NCBI RefSeq assembly: GCF_020819555.1
Contig: NZ_JAJHJB010000013.1
Span: forward strand, 50,003-114,002
DNA from: Pelosinus baikalensis
GTDB lineage: Bacteria > Bacillota > Negativicutes > DSM-13327
DNA length: 64,000 nucleotides
Reading direction: 5' to 3'
Below, one piece after another: positions 8,518 through 17,700 of this stretch; within the stretch, counting starts at the first letter, position 1, and the number at the start of each line of letters is the position of its first letter. The translations under genes and the position numbers were made by a program. A model generated the notes under the pieces. The model made no database searches, had not been told where the DNA came from, and saw nothing but the letters and a program-made list of their open reading frames with translations.

Positions 8518-8614
8518 ATATTGCTGCAGGATAAGCATTTTGATACCTGTCCGGATTTCGTTAAGAGAGATCTGTTGATTATAAGGTACAAGGAAAAAGA
8601 TGGGAGGAATACAT

Positions 8615-8998
8615 ATGAAAGAAATAATCAGAACATCGAAGGCTCCAGAAGCAATTGGTGCGTATTCACAAGCCGTAAAGGTGGGGGATTTTCTGTTTGC
8701 TTCCGGACAAATTCCGATTGATCCTCAGACAGGCAATCTGATAGAAGGAGGTATTGAAGCGCAAACCAAGCAGGTTATGGAGAATGTAAAGCATGTGTTA
8801 CAAGCTGGTGGGTCTGACCTCGACAATGTTATAAAAACCACCATTTATATTTTGAAAATGGAGGATTTTTCGGTTGTCAATCAGGTATACGGAACCTATT
8901 TTACTAAAAATTTGCCGGCTCGCTCCTGTGTGGCAGTAGCCAGTTTACCAAAAGAAGCATTAGTAGAAATCGAAGTGGTTGGATACTGCCGACAATAA
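8615..8998 (+). CDS. ridA: RidA family 2-iminobutanoate/2-iminopropanoate deaminase
   Basis: A 127-residue protein of the RidA/YjgF/UK114 family with typical blocks GAYSQAVKVGDFLFASGQ and the ligand-binding Arg in LPARSCVAV. RidA hydrolyses reactive enamine/imine intermediates released by PLP enzymes such as threonine dehydratase, protecting other PLP enzymes. The next gene is a threonine dehydratase, 12 bases away, so the pair makes direct metabolic sense. The ATG at 8615 has a strong RBS (gggaggaat); the in-frame ATG at 8600 lies before that RBS and was rejected. Confidence 0.92.
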   Translation: MKEIIRTSKAPEAIGAYSQAVKVGDFLFASGQIPIDPQTGNLIEGGIEAQTKQVMENVKHVLQAGGSDLDNVIKTTIYILKMEDFSVVNQVYGTYFTKNLPARSCVAVASLPKEALVEIEVVGYCRQ

Positions 8999-9010
8999 GG
9001 ATGTGATACA

Positions 9011-10219
9011 ATGCCTGTTTCCTTAGAGGATGTAGAAAAGGCCAGAAAAACCCTTGCGGGTGTGATTTGCAGGACAGGATTGGCGTATACCAATACGGTG
9101 AGTGAGATGAGCGGCAATCATGTGTATCTCAAAATGGAAAACCTGCAGCGAACAGGTTCTTTTAAACTGCGGGGGGCCTATAACAAAATAGCGAATCTAA
9201 GTGAAAAAGAAAAGAGTAAAGGAGTGATTGCATCATCTGCAGGTAACCATGCTCAGGGGGTAGCTCTTGCAGCCACCACCTTTGGCATTTCTTCCACCAT
9301 TGTGATGCCTAAACATGCGCCGTTATCGAAGGTCAATGCCACTCGGGGATATGGAGCAAAAGTCGTTCTTCATGGAGATGTTTATGACGAAGCCTATGCA
9401 AAGGCTAGATGTATTCAGGCAGAAGAGAATTCTACCTTTGTTCATCCTTTTGATGATCCCATGGTGATTGCAGGTCAGGGAACGATCGCTTTGGAGCTTT
9501 TAGAAGATTTGCCTGAGGTAGAAGTGGTGGTGGTGCCAATTGGCGGCGGTGGTTTAATCTCTGGTATGGCAGTTGCTTTAAAGAATCTAAAGCCTTCAAT
9601 CAAAATCATCGGGGTGCAGACTAAGAATATGCCCTGTATGGCCGAAGCAATCTCCAGGAAGTGTATTGTCACCATTGATAAAATTCCAACGATCGCAGAT
9701 GGAATTGCAGTTAAGACTCCAGGGAATTTGAATTTTGACATTGTTAAACATTTCGTTGATGATATCGTTACGGTAGACGAGGAAGAAATAGCAGGAGCCA
9801 TTCTGCTGCTGCTGGAAAGGATCAAAACCATAGCAGAAGGGGCGGGCGCTGCAGCCATTGCCGCTGTCTTACATCGCCTTTCTCAATATAAAGGGCGTAA
9901 GATTGCAGCCGTAATCAGCGGTGGCAATATTGATGTCAATACTATGACACGCATTATCAATAAAGGTATGGTGAAGTCTGGTCGTAAAGTCTTTTTTGAT
10001 ACGATGATTTCCGATAAACCGGGGACATTGTGGACATTGCTGCAATTGATTGCTGATGCAGGTGCAAATGTACTTGCCGTAACCCATAGCCGTGATAACC
10101 AAGGTGTTGCTTTAGGATATGCCAAAGTCGAGTTGGAGCTGGAAACTGCTGACAAGGAACAAATCTATGCCATCAAAAGGTTAATGGAAGAAAAACAGTA
10201 CTGTGTAAATATTCGATAA
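9011..10219 (+). CDS. Threonine ammonia-lyase (threonine dehydratase) with C-terminal ACT domain
   Basis: A 402-residue fold-type II PLP enzyme. The Schiff-base Lys is in RTGSFKLRGAYNK, the phosphate-binding Gly loop in PIGGGGLISGM, and the C-terminus (about 325-402, FFDTMISDKPGTLWTLLQLI) is one ACT-like domain. It converts threonine to 2-oxobutyrate and ammonia, and probably also acts on serine. The single ACT domain and about 400-residue length fit the TdcB/IlvA-short group found in clostridia. The neighbours (RidA, permease, NifJ) point to catabolism rather than isoleucine synthesis: 2-oxobutyrate would be oxidised to propionyl-CoA by NifJ. Confidence 0.9.
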   Translation: MPVSLEDVEKARKTLAGVICRTGLAYTNTVSEMSGNHVYLKMENLQRTGSFKLRGAYNKIANLSEKEKSKGVIASSAGNHAQGVALAATTFGISSTIVMPKHAPLSKVNATRGYGAKVVLHGDVYDEAYAKARCIQAEENSTFVHPFDDPMVIAGQGTIALELLEDLPEVEVVVVPIGGGGLISGMAVALKNLKPSIKIIGVQTKNMPCMAEAISRKCIVTIDKIPTIADGIAVKTPGNLNFDIVKHFVDDIVTVDEEEIAGAILLLLERIKTIAEGAGAAAIAAVLHRLSQYKGRKIAAVISGGNIDVNTMTRIINKGMVKSGRKVFFDTMISDKPGTLWTLLQLIADAGANVLAVTHSRDNQGVALGYAKVELELETADKEQIYAIKRLMEEKQYCVNIR

Positions 10220-10244
10220 GATTGAAAGGAGAAAGAGCATTATT

Positions 10245-11639
10245 ATGGAAGAAAAAGAACTAACCAGAGGTCTGAAGTCGCGGCATATTGAATTGATTGC
10301 TTTGGGGGGAACCATTGGTGTTGGTCTTTTTATGGGGTCAGCGAGTACGATAAAGTGGGCAGGTCCTTCCGTATTGCTTGCTTATGCATTAGCAGGTATT
10401 ATCATGTTTTTTGTTATGCGCATTATGGGGGAAATGCTTTACCTAGAGCCAATGACAGGTTCTTTTGCAACCTATGCCCATAAATATGTCAGCCCGTTAG
10501 CTGGTTATCTGACTGCCTGGTGTTATTGGTTTTTATGGGTTACAGTTGGAATGGCGGAAGTAACGGCCATTGGAATTTATGTTAAGTACTGGTTTCCCAT
10601 CATTCCCCAATGGCTGCCAGCTTTGGCAGGGGTGGCGATTGTGGCAACGGCAAATTTAGTTGCGGTTAAGTACTATGGTGAATTTGAATTTTGGTTTGCA
10701 CTCATTAAAGTAGCGGCGATCGTTGCTATGATTGTGATTGGACTTGGCATGATTCTTTTTGGCTTCGGCAATGGCGGTCAGCCTGTTGGTATCGAAAATC
10801 TATATATTCATGGTGGATTTTTTGCTGGTGGTTTAGAAGGTTTTTTATTTGCTCTTTGTCTGGTAACGGCGTCTTATCAAGGAGTTGAAATGGTTGGCAT
10901 TACCGCTGGTGAAGCACAAGATCCTAAAAACACCTTACGTCGTGCTACTAAAAATATTATTTGGCGTATTTTAATTTTCTATATTGGAGCCATATTTGTT
11001 ATACTAGCCATTTATCCATGGAACCAAGTCGGTACAATCGGCAGTCCCTTTGTTATGACGTTTGCCAAAATTGGAATTGTTGCTGCTGCTGGTATTATCA
11101 ATTTTGTTGTTTTGACTGCCGCTATGTCAGGGTGCAACAGTGGGATTTATAGTGCAGGCAGAATGCTTTATACCTTATCCAAGAACGGTCAAGCTCCTAA
11201 ATTCTTTGGCAAGGTATCAAAAAACGGGATGCCTGGCAATAGTATTATGGTTACAATTTCTTGCTTATTATTAGGTGTATTTTTAAACTACATCGCTCCA
11301 GAATCCAAATTATTTCTATACATTTACAGTGCTAGTATTCTTCCAGGCATGATCCCTTGGTTTGTTCTGGCATTTAGTCAGATTGCATTCAGAAAAAAAT
11401 GGAAAGAGGAAATGAAAACTCATCCTTTCAAGTCCCCGTTTTTTCCCATTAGCAATTATGTAACGGTTATTTTCCTGCTATTGGTGTTGATTGGAATGTG
11501 GTTCAATGATGATACTCGCGTTTCATTAATCGTAGGAGGTATATTCTGCACGATTGTCATAGTAAGTTATTATGTTTTCGGTTTGGGGAAAAATCAATCT
11601 GCAAAAGAATTAGATGATACTCATAATAAAGTTAGTTAA
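10245..11639 (+). CDS. Amino acid permease (APC superfamily, AAT family)
   Basis: A 464-residue protein with about 12 membrane segments. The N-terminal LKSRHIELIALGGTIGVGLF is the signature of AAT-family proton symporters such as AnsP, GabP and ProY. GSFATYAHKYVSPLAGYLTAW in TM3 and ITAGEAQDPKNTLRRAT before TM7 are also family hallmarks. It starts 25 bases after the threonine dehydratase with an RBS tgaaaggagaaag. From context the substrate is probably threonine or serine; sequence alone does not fix it. Confidence 0.85.
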   Translation: MEEKELTRGLKSRHIELIALGGTIGVGLFMGSASTIKWAGPSVLLAYALAGIIMFFVMRIMGEMLYLEPMTGSFATYAHKYVSPLAGYLTAWCYWFLWVTVGMAEVTAIGIYVKYWFPIIPQWLPALAGVAIVATANLVAVKYYGEFEFWFALIKVAAIVAMIVIGLGMILFGFGNGGQPVGIENLYIHGGFFAGGLEGFLFALCLVTASYQGVEMVGITAGEAQDPKNTLRRATKNIIWRILIFYIGAIFVILAIYPWNQVGTIGSPFVMTFAKIGIVAAAGIINFVVLTAAMSGCNSGIYSAGRMLYTLSKNGQAPKFFGKVSKNGMPGNSIMVTISCLLLGVFLNYIAPESKLFLYIYSASILPGMIPWFVLAFSQIAFRKKWKEEMKTHPFKSPFFPISNYVTVIFLLLVLIGMWFNDDTRVSLIVGGIFCTIVIVSYYVFGLGKNQSAKELDDTHNKVS

Positions 11640-11671
11640 TAGGAATGAATACAGAAAGAAGGGAGTTATTT

Positions 11672-14600
11672 ATGGCAAGAAAAATGAAAACAATGGATGG
11701 AAATACAGCAGCAGCCCATGTTTCTTACGCCTTTACTGATGTAGCTGCGATCTTTCCTATTACGCCATCATCCAACATGGCAGAGCTTGCAGATGAGTGG
11801 GCAGCTAAAGGACGAAAGAATATTTTTGGTCAAAGAGTAGAGATTGTCGAAATGCAGTCAGAAGGAGGTGCAGCGGGGGCTGTGCATGGCTCCTTACAGG
11901 CAGGGGCTTTAACGACCACCTATACCGCATCTCAAGGTTTGCTATTAATGATTCCCAATATGTATAAAATTGCCGGGGAACTGCTGCCGGGAGTATTTCA
12001 TGTAAGTGCCAGGGTAGTTGGCGCTAATGCCATCAGTATTTTTGGTGATCATTCAGACGTTATGGCTACTCGGCAAACCGGCTTTGCCTTATTGGCAGAA
12101 AGCAGCGTTCAACAAGTCATGGATTTGGCAGCAGTCGCTCATTTATCAGCCATCAAAGGAAAAGTTCCCTTTTTAAACTTTTTCGACGGATTTAGAACTT
12201 CCCATGAAATTCAAAAAATTGAGGTTCTCGAATATGAGGAATTGGCTGACCTTTTGGATTGGCAGGCTCTAGATGAGTTCCGGCGATCTTCTCTTAATCC
12301 TGATCACCCAACCTTGAGAGGAACCGTACAAAATTCTGATGTTCACTTTCAACAGCGGGAAGTATCCAATCGCTATTATCAGAAGTTACCGGAAATTGTC
12401 GAAGGCTATATGGCGCAAATCACTAAACTTACTGGTCGGGAATATCATCTGTTCAATTATTATGGGGCGCCAGATGCGGACAGGATGATCATTGCCATGG
12501 GTTCAATGTGTGAGACGGTTGAAGAAGTAGTTGATTATCTGAATGCGAAAGGGGAAAAGGTTGGATTGCTGACAGTCCACTTATATCGTCCTTTTTCCAT
12601 CGAACATTTTATGAAATACATTCCAAGAACTGTAGAAAAAATTGCTGTCTTAGATCGGACAAAAGAAATGGGGGCTTTTGCTGAACCTCTTTATCTTGAT
12701 GTTAAGGCAGCCTTTTATGGGAAGGAATGGATACCTCAGATTGTGGGAGGACGCTGCGGTGTTGGCGGCAAAGATGTTATCCCCAGTCATATCCAAGAGG
12801 TTTTTGAAAATCTAAAAGCCGTCAGTCCGAAAGATCATTTCACTGTGGGGATTATTGATGATGTAAACCATACTTCACTGCCTCTTGGTCAAGATATTGA
12901 TACGACTGTACCCGGTACCACAGCATGCAAATTTTGGGGGCTTGGTTCAGATGGAACAGTTGGTGCCAATAAAAGTGCGATAAAAATTATCGGTGATCAC
13001 ACGGATATGTATGCCCAAGCCTATTTTGCCTATGATTCTAAGAAATCCGGAGGCGTTACGATTTCACACTTGCGCTTTGGCAAACAACCGATAAAGTCCC
13101 CCTATCTTATCAATAAGGCGGATTTTATTGCCTGTCATAATCAATCTTATATTTATAATTATCCTGTATTAGATGGACTTAAAAAAGGCGGCAGTTTTCT
13201 TCTGAACTGTAGATGGAGTCAGGCGGAAATCGAAAGTAAGCTGCCTGCAGTTATGAAGCGCTATATCAAGGAAAATGATATTGAATTTTATACCATTGAT
13301 GGGGTTGGCATTGCTGAGGAGATCGGACTTGGCGGACGGATAAACATGATCATGCAGTCTGCTTTCTTTAAAATTGCTGATATTATACCTTTGCATGACG
13401 CGATGAGATTTCTAAAAGAGGCAGTGACGAAATCTTACGGGAATAAAGGGGAAAAAGTGGTGGCTATGAATCATGCTGCCATTGACAAAGGAATATATTC
13501 CATTGTTAAAATTCATGTTCCCGATGACTGGAAAGACGCTCTTGATGGAGCAGTCCATAGAAAAGAAATTCCCGATTTTATCGAACATGTACTGGTGCCG
13601 ATGAACCGCCAGGAGGGGGATCATCTGCCGGTAAGTGCCTTTCTTGACATGGAAAATGGAACTTTTCCTTTAGGTACTTCGGCTTACGAAAAACGTGGTA
13701 TTGCCATTCATGTTCCTGAATGGCTGCCAGATAATTGTATTCAATGTAACCATTGCTCCTACGTATGCCCTCATGCAGTCATTCGACCAATATTACTAAA
13801 TGGAGAAGAACTAACCGCAGCACCTGAAGGATTTTGTACTAAGGCGGCTGTCGGCGCGAAAGACCTGAATTTTCGGCTGGCGGTTTCTCCTTATGATTGC
13901 ACGGGCTGCGGCAATTGTGCCCAAATTTGTCCCGCGAAGGAAAAAGCTTTGCAAATGAAGCCACTGGCTTCTCAGCTTGGGCAGGCTCCGTTGTGGGATT
14001 ATGCTATGAAGATTTCGCCTAAAGCCAATCCGGTCAATATCTTTACCGTTAAAGGCAGTCAGTTTGAACAGCCGCTTTTAGAGTTTTCCGGAGCTTGTGC
14101 CGGCTGCGGGGAGACTCCTTATGCCAAACTGGTCACTCAGCTTTATGGTGAGAGAATGATGGTAGCCAATGCCACGGGTTGTTCTTCCGTCTGGGCTGGC
14201 AGTGCACCTTCCATACCCTATACGAAGAATCATCGCGGGCATGGTCCTGCGTGGGCGAATTCACTGTTTGAGGACAATGCTGAATTTGGATTAGGTATGC
14301 ACTTGGCAGTAAAGCAATTGAGAAATCAATTAGCACTTCATATTGAAAAAGCTGTTAAACTGCCTTTCGGTGAAGAATTTAGGCAGGCTTGTGAAGATTG
14401 GCTAATCCATAAAGAGAATAAAGAGGGCACAAGGGCTAGAGCCGATAAACTGATTGCCGCCTTGGAAAAGGTAAAAGGTCAAGATGCTTTGTTAGATACC
14501 ATCTATACAAATCGAGATTTTCTCGTAAAGAGATCCCAATGGATTTTTGGCGGCGATGGCTGGGCCTATGATATTGGTTTTGGCGGACTTGATCATGTAC

Positions 14601-15184
14601 TGGCTAGCGGTGAAGATGTCAATATTTTGGTTTTTGATACAGAGGCATATTCAAATACTGGCGGACAGTCTTCGAAAGCTACCCCTGCTGCGGCAATTGC
14701 TAAATTTGCAGCAAGTGGCAAGAAAACCAAGAAAAAAGACTTAGGGATGATTGCCATGAGCTATGGGTATGTGTATGTAGCGCAAATTGCTATGGGAGCT
14801 GATAAGAATCAAACCTTTAAGGCGATTCGAGAGGCAGAGGCTTATCCGGGACCATCGCTGATTATTGCTTATGCACCTTGCATTAATCATGGCTTACAGC
14901 TTGGTATGGGTTTTAGTCAACTGGAGACTCAGCGTGCAGTAGACAGCGGCTACTGGGCAATGTATCGATATAATCCACAATTAAAGGAAAATGGAAAAAC
15001 ACCATTTATTTTAGATTCCAAAGAACCAAGCATGAACTTTCAAGAATTTCTGATGGGCGAAGTGCGTTATGCATCCTTGATGAAACAGTTCCCAGAGGCG
15101 GCAGCGGCCTTATTTGAAAAGACAGAACTAGATGCAAAAGAGCGACTTCGAAACTATAAGACATTGGCGGCTATAAAAGAATAG
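11672..15184 (+). CDS. nifJ: Pyruvate:ferredoxin (flavodoxin) oxidoreductase
   Basis: A 1170-residue single-chain enzyme that oxidises pyruvate with CoA to acetyl-CoA and CO2, reducing ferredoxin. Domains in order: pyrimidine-binding domain I (about 1-250, ITPSSNMAELADEWA), domain II, the gamma domain (FGKQPIKSPYLI), an 8Fe-8S ferredoxin domain (CIQCNHCSYVCPH and CTGCGNCAQICP, about 695-760), and the TPP-binding domain (CAGCGETPYAKLV, GDGWAYDIGFGGLDHVL, SNTGGQSSKATP). The ATG at 11672 follows agaagggagtt; the in-frame ATG at 11645 lacks an RBS. It lies 32 bases after the permease. The enzyme also accepts 2-oxobutyrate, giving propionyl-CoA, which fits its threonine-operon position. Confidence 0.95.
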   Translation: MARKMKTMDGNTAAAHVSYAFTDVAAIFPITPSSNMAELADEWAAKGRKNIFGQRVEIVEMQSEGGAAGAVHGSLQAGALTTTYTASQGLLLMIPNMYKIAGELLPGVFHVSARVVGANAISIFGDHSDVMATRQTGFALLAESSVQQVMDLAAVAHLSAIKGKVPFLNFFDGFRTSHEIQKIEVLEYEELADLLDWQALDEFRRSSLNPDHPTLRGTVQNSDVHFQQREVSNRYYQKLPEIVEGYMAQITKLTGREYHLFNYYGAPDADRMIIAMGSMCETVEEVVDYLNAKGEKVGLLTVHLYRPFSIEHFMKYIPRTVEKIAVLDRTKEMGAFAEPLYLDVKAAFYGKEWIPQIVGGRCGVGGKDVIPSHIQEVFENLKAVSPKDHFTVGIIDDVNHTSLPLGQDIDTTVPGTTACKFWGLGSDGTVGANKSAIKIIGDHTDMYAQAYFAYDSKKSGGVTISHLRFGKQPIKSPYLINKADFIACHNQSYIYNYPVLDGLKKGGSFLLNCRWSQAEIESKLPAVMKRYIKENDIEFYTIDGVGIAEEIGLGGRINMIMQSAFFKIADIIPLHDAMRFLKEAVTKSYGNKGEKVVAMNHAAIDKGIYSIVKIHVPDDWKDALDGAVHRKEIPDFIEHVLVPMNRQEGDHLPVSAFLDMENGTFPLGTSAYEKRGIAIHVPEWLPDNCIQCNHCSYVCPHAVIRPILLNGEELTAAPEGFCTKAAVGAKDLNFRLAVSPYDCTGCGNCAQICPAKEKALQMKPLASQLGQAPLWDYAMKISPKANPVNIFTVKGSQFEQPLLEFSGACAGCGETPYAKLVTQLYGERMMVANATGCSSVWAGSAPSIPYTKNHRGHGPAWANSLFEDNAEFGLGMHLAVKQLRNQLALHIEKAVKLPFGEEFRQACEDWLIHKENKEGTRARADKLIAALEKVKGQDALLDTIYTNRDFLVKRSQWIFGGDGWAYDIGFGGLDHVLASGEDVNILVFDTEAYSNTGGQSSKATPAAAIAKFAASGKKTKKKDLGMIAMSYGYVYVAQIAMGADKNQTFKAIREAEAYPGPSLIIAYAPCINHGLQLGMGFSQLETQRAVDSGYWAMYRYNPQLKENGKTPFILDSKEPSMNFQEFLMGEVRYASLMKQFPEAAAALFEKTELDAKERLRNYKTLAAIKE

Positions 15185-15192
15185 AAAGGATA

Positions 15193-15230
15193 AAAACTGG
15201 CACTGTTTATTTACGGTGTCAGTTTTATTT
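15193..15230 (+). terminator. Rho-independent terminator after nifJ
   Basis: A 10-bp stem aaactggcac / gtgtcagttt (one G-T pair) followed by T-rich DNA; it closes the threonine/pyruvate operon. Confidence 0.8.
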
Positions 15231-15399
15231 AAAAAAATGAACTCATCGGATAAAGGTAGAACACCAATTATAAAATGGTATATAATAGAATAGGTGATGT
15301 GAAGATAAATCATTGTAATGATAGAATTAATTTAGGAGAATATACTAGTTAGCCAACATAGAAAGTTTGTTTCCAATATCGTATTAAGGGGGTAGAAGA

Positions 15400-16320
15400 A
15401 TGTATCCGTTAAAATTTGCACCTGTTTACCAGGAACGTCTTTGGGGTGGTACAAATATAAAAAAAGTATTTGGCAGAGAAATTACTAGTGATCATATCGG
15501 AGAGAGCTGGGATTTATCAGGTCATAGCAATGGCATGAGTATCGTGGAAAACGGTTATTTAGCTGGTAAAAGCTTAAATCAATTGATGATAGAGTACCGA
15601 GAAAAATTAATGGGAAAGAAATTTGCAGAGGGGAAATCCTTTCCTTTACTAATTAAAATTCTTGATGCCAATGATAATTTATCCATTCAAGTACATCCTG
15701 ATGATGAGTATGCTCATAGGGTGGAGGGAGAAGCCGGTAAAACAGAAGCCTGGTATGTGGTACATGCAAAAGATGATGCACATATCATATATGGTCTTAA
15801 AAATCATATTACCAAGGAAGCATTTATTAAGGCAGTAGAAACACATCATATTAGTGATGTTCTAAAAAGAGTGCCTGTGAAAGCAGGAGACATGATCTAT
15901 GTTCCCTCAGGTATCGTTCATGCTTTGCTGGAAGGCGTGATGGTATATGAAATACAACAAAATTCAGATACAACCTATCGAATCTACGATTATGATCGAG
16001 TAACAAAGGATGGAAAACTGCGAGAGCTGCATATCGATAAGGCTCTTGATGTCATAAATTTCGCAGAGCAGCCAAGTTGTGTATTTACGGATCGTAGTAT
16101 TACATGTCAGTACTTTTCCGTGGAAAAACTATCTGTTACTGGGGAGTTACATGAAAAAACAAAAGAGATGTTTCTCATATATTGTGTAATCGAAGGATCA
16201 GGTGAGGTTATTTATCAGGATAAGAGGGAAAGCCTAAAACCTGGAGATACGGTACTCATTCCAGCATGTTTAGAAAATTTCACATTACGAGGTAAACTTC
16301 GACTTTTACAAATAACATGA
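15400..16320 (+). CDS. manA: Mannose-6-phosphate isomerase, class I (short form)
   Basis: A 306-residue cupin-fold, zinc-dependent isomerase interconverting mannose-6-phosphate and fructose-6-phosphate. The zinc ligands are visible: Gln and His in SIQVHPDDEYAH, Glu in KTEAWYV, His in PSGIVHALLEG. The length matches the short Firmicute type (about 315 residues). The RBS taaggggg precedes the ATG. It appears monocistronic. It could feed mannose phosphates into the glycan genes downstream in this window (heptosyltransferase, DPM-like and PIG-V-like enzymes), but that link is an inference. Confidence 0.92.
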   Translation: MYPLKFAPVYQERLWGGTNIKKVFGREITSDHIGESWDLSGHSNGMSIVENGYLAGKSLNQLMIEYREKLMGKKFAEGKSFPLLIKILDANDNLSIQVHPDDEYAHRVEGEAGKTEAWYVVHAKDDAHIIYGLKNHITKEAFIKAVETHHISDVLKRVPVKAGDMIYVPSGIVHALLEGVMVYEIQQNSDTTYRIYDYDRVTKDGKLRELHIDKALDVINFAEQPSCVFTDRSITCQYFSVEKLSVTGELHEKTKEMFLIYCVIEGSGEVIYQDKRESLKPGDTVLIPACLENFTLRGKLRLLQIT

Positions 16321-16361
16321 ATAGGATTTGATACTGGTGAAGAATTCAATCTTCAAAAAAA

Positions 16362-16400
16362 CTGTAATTTTCAATAGGATGATCGTTACAGGATTTTTTT
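16362..16400 (+). terminator. Possible weak terminator after manA
   Basis: Arms ctgtaa and ttacag (16386-16391) followed by ga and eight T. The stem is short and the loop long. Confidence 0.35.
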
Positions 16401-16410
16401 TACTAAATGA

Positions 16411-16437
16411 GGTACAATACCTATAAACGTTATAGGT
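16411..16437. promoter_or_regulatory. Paired palindromes in the heptosyltransferase promoter region
   Basis: Two adjacent inverted repeats: ggta-caa-tacc (16411-16421) and acctataa-acg-ttataggt (16419-16437), sharing bases. They lie 40-70 bases before the start codon and look like operator sites. I do not know the binding protein. Confidence 0.4.
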
Positions 16438-16478
16438 AAAATGAGCAGCGGTTCAAATCTACAAAGGCAGGTATTTTC

Positions 16479-17528
16479 GTGTCTAAGGAAATATTGATTA
16501 TCAGACTCAGTTCAATTGGTGATGTGATTCATTGTACGCCCGTAGCTAGTTCTTTGAAGGCTGCCTGGCCCGATTGTAAAATAACATGGATGGTTGGTGG
16601 GGTCTCAGCAGACCTCTTACAAGGCAATCCTTATATAGATGAAATTATTATATGGTCAAGGGAAAAATTTGAAGACTATCTTAGAAATTTTAAATTTAGA
16701 GAAGCTTTGAGAATGTGGCGTGACCTAAAAAAGCAACTAAAGGACCGGGAGTTTGATGCGGTCCTTGATATTCATGGCCTTTTTCTTACAGGAATGATTG
16801 CCAAGCAGGCAAATACAAAAAAACGTATTGGTATGAAAGGAACAAAAGAACTCAATTCTCTTTTTATGACGGAGACTGGGGAAACCCGCAGTAAGCATAT
16901 TACCAATAGATATCTCGCAGTTCTGCCTTGTTTAGGAATTGAGGCTGTAAATCATAAAATGAGCCTTGTTGTGCCCGAGAAATCTAGGAAATTTGCCAGA
17001 GATTTATTGCAGGAATATGCTGTTTTACCAGACGAGAAGATTGTAGTGCTCATCTTGGGGACGACTTGGATTACCAAAAATTGGCCTATTGCTTTTTTCA
17101 TAGAGACAGCCAAGCTTCTTGGCAAGGATTTTCGGATCATTCTATGCGGCGGAAAAGCAGAAGTTCAATTAGGTAAGGAAGTCGAGACAAAGGCAGGGGT
17201 TCCTGTCATCAACACCATTGGACAAACCAGTCTGCTGGAAATGGCAGGTATCATAGAGCAGGCTTCTGTAGTAGTCTCTGGAGACACAGGGCCTCTGCAC
17301 ATGGCTGGAGCCCTGGAAGTTCCAACAGTTGGTATGTTTGGACCGACAGACCCTGCTACCTATGCTCCCCAAGGAGAGCAGCATAAGGTTCTTTCTTCCG
17401 CACTTTCCTGTTCCTGCTGCCATAAAAGGCGATGTCCTAAGGAGGGAGAGGGAGCATGCATGGAAAGTATAACCCCTGAAGCGGTGGTTCAGAAGGTGTA
17501 TGAGATTCTGAAAAGAGGAAGAGCATAA
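16479..17528 (+). CDS. Glycosyltransferase family 9, LPS heptosyltransferase type (WaaC/WaaF-like)
   Basis: A 349-residue GT-B enzyme. It begins with the family signature IIRLSSIGDVIHCTPVASSL and has the donor-binding block GDTGPLHMAGALEVPTVGMFGPTDPATYAP near the C-terminus. GT9 enzymes add heptose to the inner core of lipopolysaccharide, so the cell probably has an outer membrane. A Cys-rich stretch (SCSCCHKRRCPK, about 307-318) is found in some members. The start is GTG at 16479 behind aaaggcagg. The sugar and acceptor are not proven. The neighbours (manA, mannitol genes) do not form an obvious LPS cluster. Confidence 0.85.
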   Translation: MSKEILIIRLSSIGDVIHCTPVASSLKAAWPDCKITWMVGGVSADLLQGNPYIDEIIIWSREKFEDYLRNFKFREALRMWRDLKKQLKDREFDAVLDIHGLFLTGMIAKQANTKKRIGMKGTKELNSLFMTETGETRSKHITNRYLAVLPCLGIEAVNHKMSLVVPEKSRKFARDLLQEYAVLPDEKIVVLILGTTWITKNWPIAFFIETAKLLGKDFRIILCGGKAEVQLGKEVETKAGVPVINTIGQTSLLEMAGIIEQASVVVSGDTGPLHMAGALEVPTVGMFGPTDPATYAPQGEQHKVLSSALSCSCCHKRRCPKEGEGACMESITPEAVVQKVYEILKRGRA

Positions 17529-17599
17529 ACAACGGTTTGTGAATGGAAAACATATAGAAATGTCAACAAGTCCTATGACGAAATTCAATTTTCATTTTA

Positions 17600-17628
17600 T
17601 TGAAAAGGTCAAATATGTGATATATGAT
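17600..17628 (+). promoter_or_regulatory. Sigma-A-type promoter of the mannitol operon
   Basis: TTGAAA (17600-17605), a 17-base spacer and TATGAT (17623-17628), about 70 bases before mtlR. Confidence 0.55.
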
Positions 17629-17647
17629 AGTAACATAGAAACAATAG

Positions 17648-17673
17648 TCACGCTAGTTGTACAGCTAGCGTGA
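17648..17673 (+). promoter_or_regulatory. Leader hairpin before mtlR
   Basis: A perfect 9-bp inverted repeat tcacgctag / ctagcgtga with an 8-base loop lies between the promoter and the mtlR RBS. No long T run follows, so it is more likely an operator or mRNA leader structure than a terminator. Confidence 0.45.
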
Positions 17674-17700
17674 ACTCTTTCTTAAAGAGGGGTTATGGTT

